A stretch of DNA of 64,000 bases, taken from NCBI GenBank assembly GCA_036745275.1, contig DAIOGK010000003.1:124001-188000 (forward strand), given 5' to 3'. This document shows positions 60,536 to 64,000 of this stretch, piece by piece (within the stretch, counting starts at the first letter, position 1; every line of letters starts with the position of its first letter). This DNA is from JAIUNP01 sp020161975. GTDB lineage: Bacteria > Pseudomonadota > Alphaproteobacteria > Rhizobiales > Beijerinckiaceae. The notes beneath the pieces were generated by a model. The model was not told the origin of the DNA. It did not search any database and saw only the letters and a program-made list of their open reading frames with translations. The translations under genes and the position numbers were made by a program.

Positions 60536-61300
60536 TCAGGCCGCGAGCGGCCATTGCTCCTCGTCGACATGAACCATGTTGCGACCTGCGCTTGCAGCAT
60601 GTTCCATGGCCCGGCGGGCACGCCTGATCAACGCTTCGGGGTTGTCATCGCCGGCGATGATTGAAGCGATACCGAAGCTGGCGGATACCGGGATGAACTT
60701 GCCCTCGCATTGCACAGGGCGGTTGGCGAGCGTGCCGCGCAACCGTTCGGCAAAGGCGGAGGCCCAGGCGTAATCCGCTTCGGGCAACATCAGGATGAAT
60801 TCGGCGCCGGCATAACGGGCGCAGAGATCAACCGTCGGCTGGATATTCATGGTCAGCAGGCTGGCGACATGGGCAAGGACAGCATCGCCGGCGGCGGTTC
60901 CATGGTCCTCGTTGATGGCTTTGAGGTGATCGACCTCGATCAGCACTGCCGAGACGAGACGATTGTCGGTGCGCGCGGCGGCAAAGGTTTCGCTGGCCTT
61001 TTCGGTGAAGCCGATGCGGTTAAGCAGACCGGTGGTGGCATCCATGCGGCTATACCCCTCAACGATCGCGTCTGTTTCGGCTGCACGGCGGGCAATCTCG
61101 GTCGATTGGGCGCGCAGCCAGGGCAGGCAGCAGGCGGGAGTGGCGAGACCAATGACGATGGCGACCGGAATGCTGGAGACGCCGGAAATCAGCCAGGCGA
61201 GGCTGACGGCAACCGCGACCGATGCTGTCAGCGTCGCGACAATGTTGCGGGCGGAAAATGACGGCAAAACAGTATTCGCGGACAGGAAAGACACGATCAT
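60536..61300 (-). CDS. membrane GGDEF-domain protein with degenerate active site
   Basis: 254 aa. Two membrane segments (about 18-40 and 43-62), then the GGDEF domain (about 84-250) with MDATTGLLNRIGFTEKA and VLIEVDHLKAINEDHGTAAG. The signature is ARYAGAEF: Ala164-Gly165-Ala166-Glu167-Phe168 in place of GGDEF. Two residues needed for catalysis are lost, so diguanylate cyclase activity is doubtful. No EAL domain. It may act as a c-di-GMP or GTP effector, but the I-site RxxD is not evident. Confidence 0.88.
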   Translation of the reverse strand: MIVSFLSANTVLPSFSARNIVATLTASVAVAVSLAWLISGVSSIPVAIVIGLATPACCLPWLRAQSTEIARRAAETDAIVEGYSRMDATTGLLNRIGFTEKASETFAAARTDNRLVSAVLIEVDHLKAINEDHGTAAGDAVLAHVASLLTMNIQPTVDLCARYAGAEFILMLPEADYAWASAFAERLRGTLANRPVQCEGKFIPVSASFGIASIIAGDDNPEALIRRARRAMEHAASAGRNMVHVDEEQWPLAA

Positions 61301-61492
61301 GCGCCTCGTGGTTTATCAGCCGGTCTCGGCTTTGTATTCCGGCGACAGTACCGTGAAACATCTGGCACTCCCTTGCGTCACTCCTTCAAATTTTACGAAC
61401 TCACATTGATTGTTGCTGAACAGACGGTTCAGGAACGTTGCGTCATTTAAATAGCGTTAACGGGCCGTGAAGGCATTGTCGCCGGCCATATG

Positions 61493-61520
61493 AAAAAGGC
61501 CGGAGCTTCAGGCTCCGGCC
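61493..61520 (-). terminator. rho-independent terminator of BcsN-like gene
   Basis: On the minus strand GGCCGGAGC - five bases - GCTCCGGCC followed by TTTTTCA. A perfect 9-bp stem with U run, 37 bp after the gene. Confidence 0.93.
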
Positions 61521-61556
61521 GATTTGAGGGTTCAACCCGCGCTTGAGACTGGCAGC

Positions 61557-62558
61557 CTATTGCGGCATCGGAACCGCAGAATAGCCGGCAACCGGGGCAG
61601 CGGGCGTTGCGATGGCCGGGGTCGAAGCATAGGTCGAAGCGGGCGCAACCACGCGACGACGCACGACGCGGCGCGCCTTCCGGCGAACCGGCGCGGCGGC
61701 ATAATCGGAGCGCGAGGCGGCAGGGGTCTGATATTTCGGATAGTTCGCCGAATTGTCGTAGCCGCCGCCATAGGGGTTTGCGTATGGACCATAGGCATAA
61801 CCGCCCATGGCGCCCGCGCCTCCGGTGGCCGCAGCGAGGGCATCGCCTCCCATGCGACCGCGCCCGGCGCCGCCGTATCCACCGGCCATCGGGCCGCGAT
61901 AACCACGGAAATTGTCATCATAGCGCGGCATCACGACGAGCTGGCGGACGAGATCGACCAGGACTTCCTCGGTCATGCCGGGCCGGCAGAGGCGCACGCG
62001 CACGGAAATCGGCGCCGCCGTCTTGTTGTTGAACGGCTGGAACGGACGGCTTGCAGCCGGTTCAATCCACTGCCAGGCGTAAAGGCAGTTGCCACCGTTG
62101 CGGCGACCATAGGCATAGCCGAAGGCGCCCATGCCGTTGCGCGGCACGGCATTGCTGGTGGGCAGGGCACCGCCCGGAATCCGTTCCTGCATTTCCTCGT
62201 AGATGTCCGCTTCCGTCGGCTTCTTGTCCGGAATGGAGTCGGGCAGCGGCTTTTCAGCCGAGGCGTCGACGTAACGGAAGGCGGAGACGAGAATCTGGTT
62301 CTCGCCAAAGTTCGGCGGGGCACCGGCCAGCGTAATCTCATGCTGGATCGCATTCGACCGCCGACGCTCGATCACGGACACGACCTGTCCTGCGCCCTGC
62401 GGCATCGCGGCCATGGCCTGACTCGGGGGAATTGACACGCCAAGGGTGGTGACGAAAGGTTTCGGGTCGCCGCCCGCCGGTTCCATCGTGTCAAACGGCA
62501 GTGTTCCGCACCCTGCGAGGGTTGCTGCAATTCCGCTGACAATGACCAGTTTTCGCAT
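61557..62558 (-). CDS. bcsN: BcsN-like cellulose biosynthesis lipoprotein
   Basis: 333 aa. The lipoprotein signal MRKLVIVSGIAATLAGCGT (lipobox LAGC) anchors it to the envelope. The middle has IQHEITLAGAPPNFGENQIL, NGGNCLYAWQWIEP and ISVRVRLCRPGMTEE, which resemble the rhizobial cellulose protein BcsN. The C-terminus (about 240-330) is Gly/Tyr- and Ala/Arg-rich (GGYGGAGRGRMGG), low complexity. It is transcribed with the TPR gene; the cellulose synthase genes themselves are not in the window. Confidence 0.65.
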   Translation of the reverse strand: MRKLVIVSGIAATLAGCGTLPFDTMEPAGGDPKPFVTTLGVSIPPSQAMAAMPQGAGQVVSVIERRRSNAIQHEITLAGAPPNFGENQILVSAFRYVDASAEKPLPDSIPDKKPTEADIYEEMQERIPGGALPTSNAVPRNGMGAFGYAYGRRNGGNCLYAWQWIEPAASRPFQPFNNKTAAPISVRVRLCRPGMTEEVLVDLVRQLVVMPRYDDNFRGYRGPMAGGYGGAGRGRMGGDALAAATGGAGAMGGYAYGPYANPYGGGYDNSANYPKYQTPAASRSDYAAAPVRRKARRVVRRRVVAPASTYASTPAIATPAAPVAGYSAVPMPQ

Positions 62559-62576
62559 ATCCCAACTCCCCGCGAA

Positions 62577-64000
62577 TCAGTTGCCGCGGATTTCGTTCAC
62601 CACTCCGAGAGCACTTTGCGTGTCTTTGGTTGATAATTGACGATCAAGCTCGGTGAAGATGGCGCGAGCGGCATCTTTTCTTCCGACATTATAGAGTGCC
62701 CACCCACGTAACATTGCCATGTCACGCGTTTCCGTTGCGTAAGCACCGCGCTCATCCAGCAATCGCAGGGCCTCATAGTGCCGGCCGGCGCGCTGGGCGG
62801 CGACGATCCGCTGCGTCAGAACCTGCACGCCGACATCGTTGCGCTGCTTCTGGTTCAAACGACCCGAAGCAGCTGCGCGGGCGCCTTCATCGGTTTCACC
62901 CGAGCGCAGATGCGACAGCGCTTCACCATAGGCCGCATCGCCGGCCTTCGATCCGTTCCGTCCGCGCTCGAAGGCAATGGCGGCCTCCTGCGGCCGGTTG
63001 GCGTTGAGCAGGCACCAGCCGAGCGCAACCGAATCGAGGCCGGAATGGCAATTGCCGCCACGTCCACCACCGGAACCTCCGGTGTCGGGTGCAGAGGCGC
63101 GGGGCGTGACATCGCGAACCGGGCGCCCGCGAACGGTTCGGGTCGCCGGTGCCGGTTGCGTGATGACGACCTGCGGCTGAGGCGCCGAGGCCATGACCTG
63201 GCTGCCCGCAGGTGCCTGCACGGCAGGCTGGGGCGAGAGCATCTCGACGAGCTTGGGATAGGTGCCGCGATAGGTGTTGAGGATCGTCTCGAAGCCGGCC
63301 TTGTCGTTCATCGAGCGGGCGGCGAGCGCCAACCCGAGGGCGGAGCCTTCAGTGGGGGCCCATTGCATTGACTTTTCGAACCAGGCGCGGGCCGGACGAT
63401 ACTGCTTGATGTTGAACGAGTACCAGCCGAGCGCCTGGGCGCCGGTCGCGCTCTTGTCCGCCGACGTGACGGCGGCGAAGCGGCCCAGCCGCTCGGGCGC
63501 GAAGGGCGGGGGCGGGTTGGTCTTGGTCAGTGCCTCGGCGAAGGTGTCGATGTAGAGCGTGCGCAGGCTATCGGCCCGTTCGCGCCACTCGTAGGCGATC
63601 GTCTCGGCCTCATCGAGCCGTCCGCCACTGCGCAGGGCGAGCGCATAGCCTTCGGCCAGCTTTGGATCCTTCGCATCGCCGGACCAGTCGAGCGCCGACT
63701 TGAACCAGCCGATGGCGCCGGCGTAATCCTTGCGCTGATACTTGTACCAAGCGATGGACTGGGCACCATAGGCCGATTTCGTCGCGGTCACCTGGGTCGC
63801 AAAGCGGTTCAGCCGCTCCACGGGGAAGGTGCCGGTTTCGCCGACAGCGCTGATGAGTTGGGGCACGGTATCGACATAGAGCGAGCGCATCTCGGGCGAT
63901 TTCTCGCGCCATTCGTAGGCGAAGTTCTCCGCCTCCTCGGGCTTGCCCATGTTCTTGAGGGTCAGCACATAGCCTTCCGGCCCCTTGGTATTGGCGGGGT
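62577..64000 (-). CDS. TPR-repeat protein, 5' end outside window
   Basis: At least 474 codons, open through the right edge. Long repeat units of about 110 residues contain EGYALALRSGGRLDEAETIA, EWRERADSLRTLYIDTFAEA and ATGAQALGWYSFNIKQYRPA. The second half has a Pro/Ala/Arg-rich linker (about 250-300 from the C-terminal part) and further TPR helices (NANRPQEAAIAFERGRN, then GRHYEALRLLDERG). The unit resembles cellulose/exopolysaccharide TPR scaffolds. It is followed 18 bp later by the BcsN-like gene, so a polysaccharide role is likely. Confidence 0.8.
   Translation of the reverse strand, partial: PANTKGPEGYVLTLKNMGKPEEAENFAYEWREKSPEMRSLYVDTVPQLISAVGETGTFPVERLNRFATQVTATKSAYGAQSIAWYKYQRKDYAGAIGWFKSALDWSGDAKDPKLAEGYALALRSGGRLDEAETIAYEWRERADSLRTLYIDTFAEALTKTNPPPPFAPERLGRFAAVTSADKSATGAQALGWYSFNIKQYRPARAWFEKSMQWAPTEGSALGLALAARSMNDKAGFETILNTYRGTYPKLVEMLSPQPAVQAPAGSQVMASAPQPQVVITQPAPATRTVRGRPVRDVTPRASAPDTGGSGGGRGGNCHSGLDSVALGWCLLNANRPQEAAIAFERGRNGSKAGDAAYGEALSHLRSGETDEGARAAASGRLNQKQRNDVGVQVLTQRIVAAQRAGRHYEALRLLDERGAYATETRDMAMLRGWALYNVGRKDAARAIFTELDRQLSTKDTQSALGVVNEIRGN

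Noticed and set aside
61447..61461. CtrA-like site TTAA-N6-TTAAC
   Set aside because: The spacer is 6 and not 7 bases, and it lies about 150 bp from the nearest start codon; too weak to call.

Overview
The window is about 64 kb of GC-rich DNA from one chromosome. The gene set points to an alphaproteobacterium, most likely of the order Hyphomicrobiales (Rhizobiales). Supporting markers are an Omp25/RopB-type outer-membrane barrel, DUF2852 and extensin-like proteins, a PetP/PetR-like regulator pair, the lgt-MidA-pgeF run, a CTC-type ribosomal protein L25, a short-type flagellin and a BcsN-like cellulose protein. This assignment is inferred from family membership and was not measured. No rRNA, tRNA, CRISPR array, transposase or phage gene was seen.

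Positions 1-10 kb hold mostly housekeeping genes: the 5' part of a soluble chemoreceptor, mtnP, a tandem MaoC protein, ychF, a Kef-type K+ exchanger, pth-rplY, a Cys-cluster protein and prs. From 10 to 20 kb there is a creatinase-like M24 protein whose metal ligands are all replaced, a tandem CbbX-type AAA+ protein, ilvE facing a MarR/response-regulator/histidine-kinase operon across a perfect 27-bp inverted repeat, then csaA and proC. From 20 to 34 kb come ubiK, lgt-MidA-pgeF, a short-chain dehydrogenase with a glycosyltransferase, the Omp barrel, a cold-shock protein, rlmJ, an exported RNase T2, an extensin-like lipoprotein, small membrane proteins, a TetR regulator and an amidase. An AT-rich spot after the amidase holds two very small ORFs, one of them followed by a strong terminator.

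The most unusual region is 34.8-40.0 kb. A BTAD/SARP-type regulator with TPRs is divergent from a PAP2/vanadium-haloperoxidase-fold protein that starts with 13 tandem Ser-Gly-Glu repeats. That protein is followed by a large subtilase-like serine peptidase with no signal peptide. I take these three genes as the best candidate for an undescribed system.

From 40 to 53.5 kb lies a catabolic and uptake block: KDPG-type aldolase, aldehyde dehydrogenase, SDR and zinc alcohol dehydrogenase on one strand. On the other strand is an operon with two paralogous binding proteins, two permeases, one ATPase, a stray TctC-type binding protein and a hydrolase. An M20 amidohydrolase and a nucleoside hydrolase follow. 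From 53.5 to 64 kb are a flagellin, maeB, an aromatic-type FAD monooxygenase with its DUF2783 partner and divergent MarR regulator, a degenerate GGDEF protein, and a BcsN-like lipoprotein next to a TPR protein that runs off the right end.
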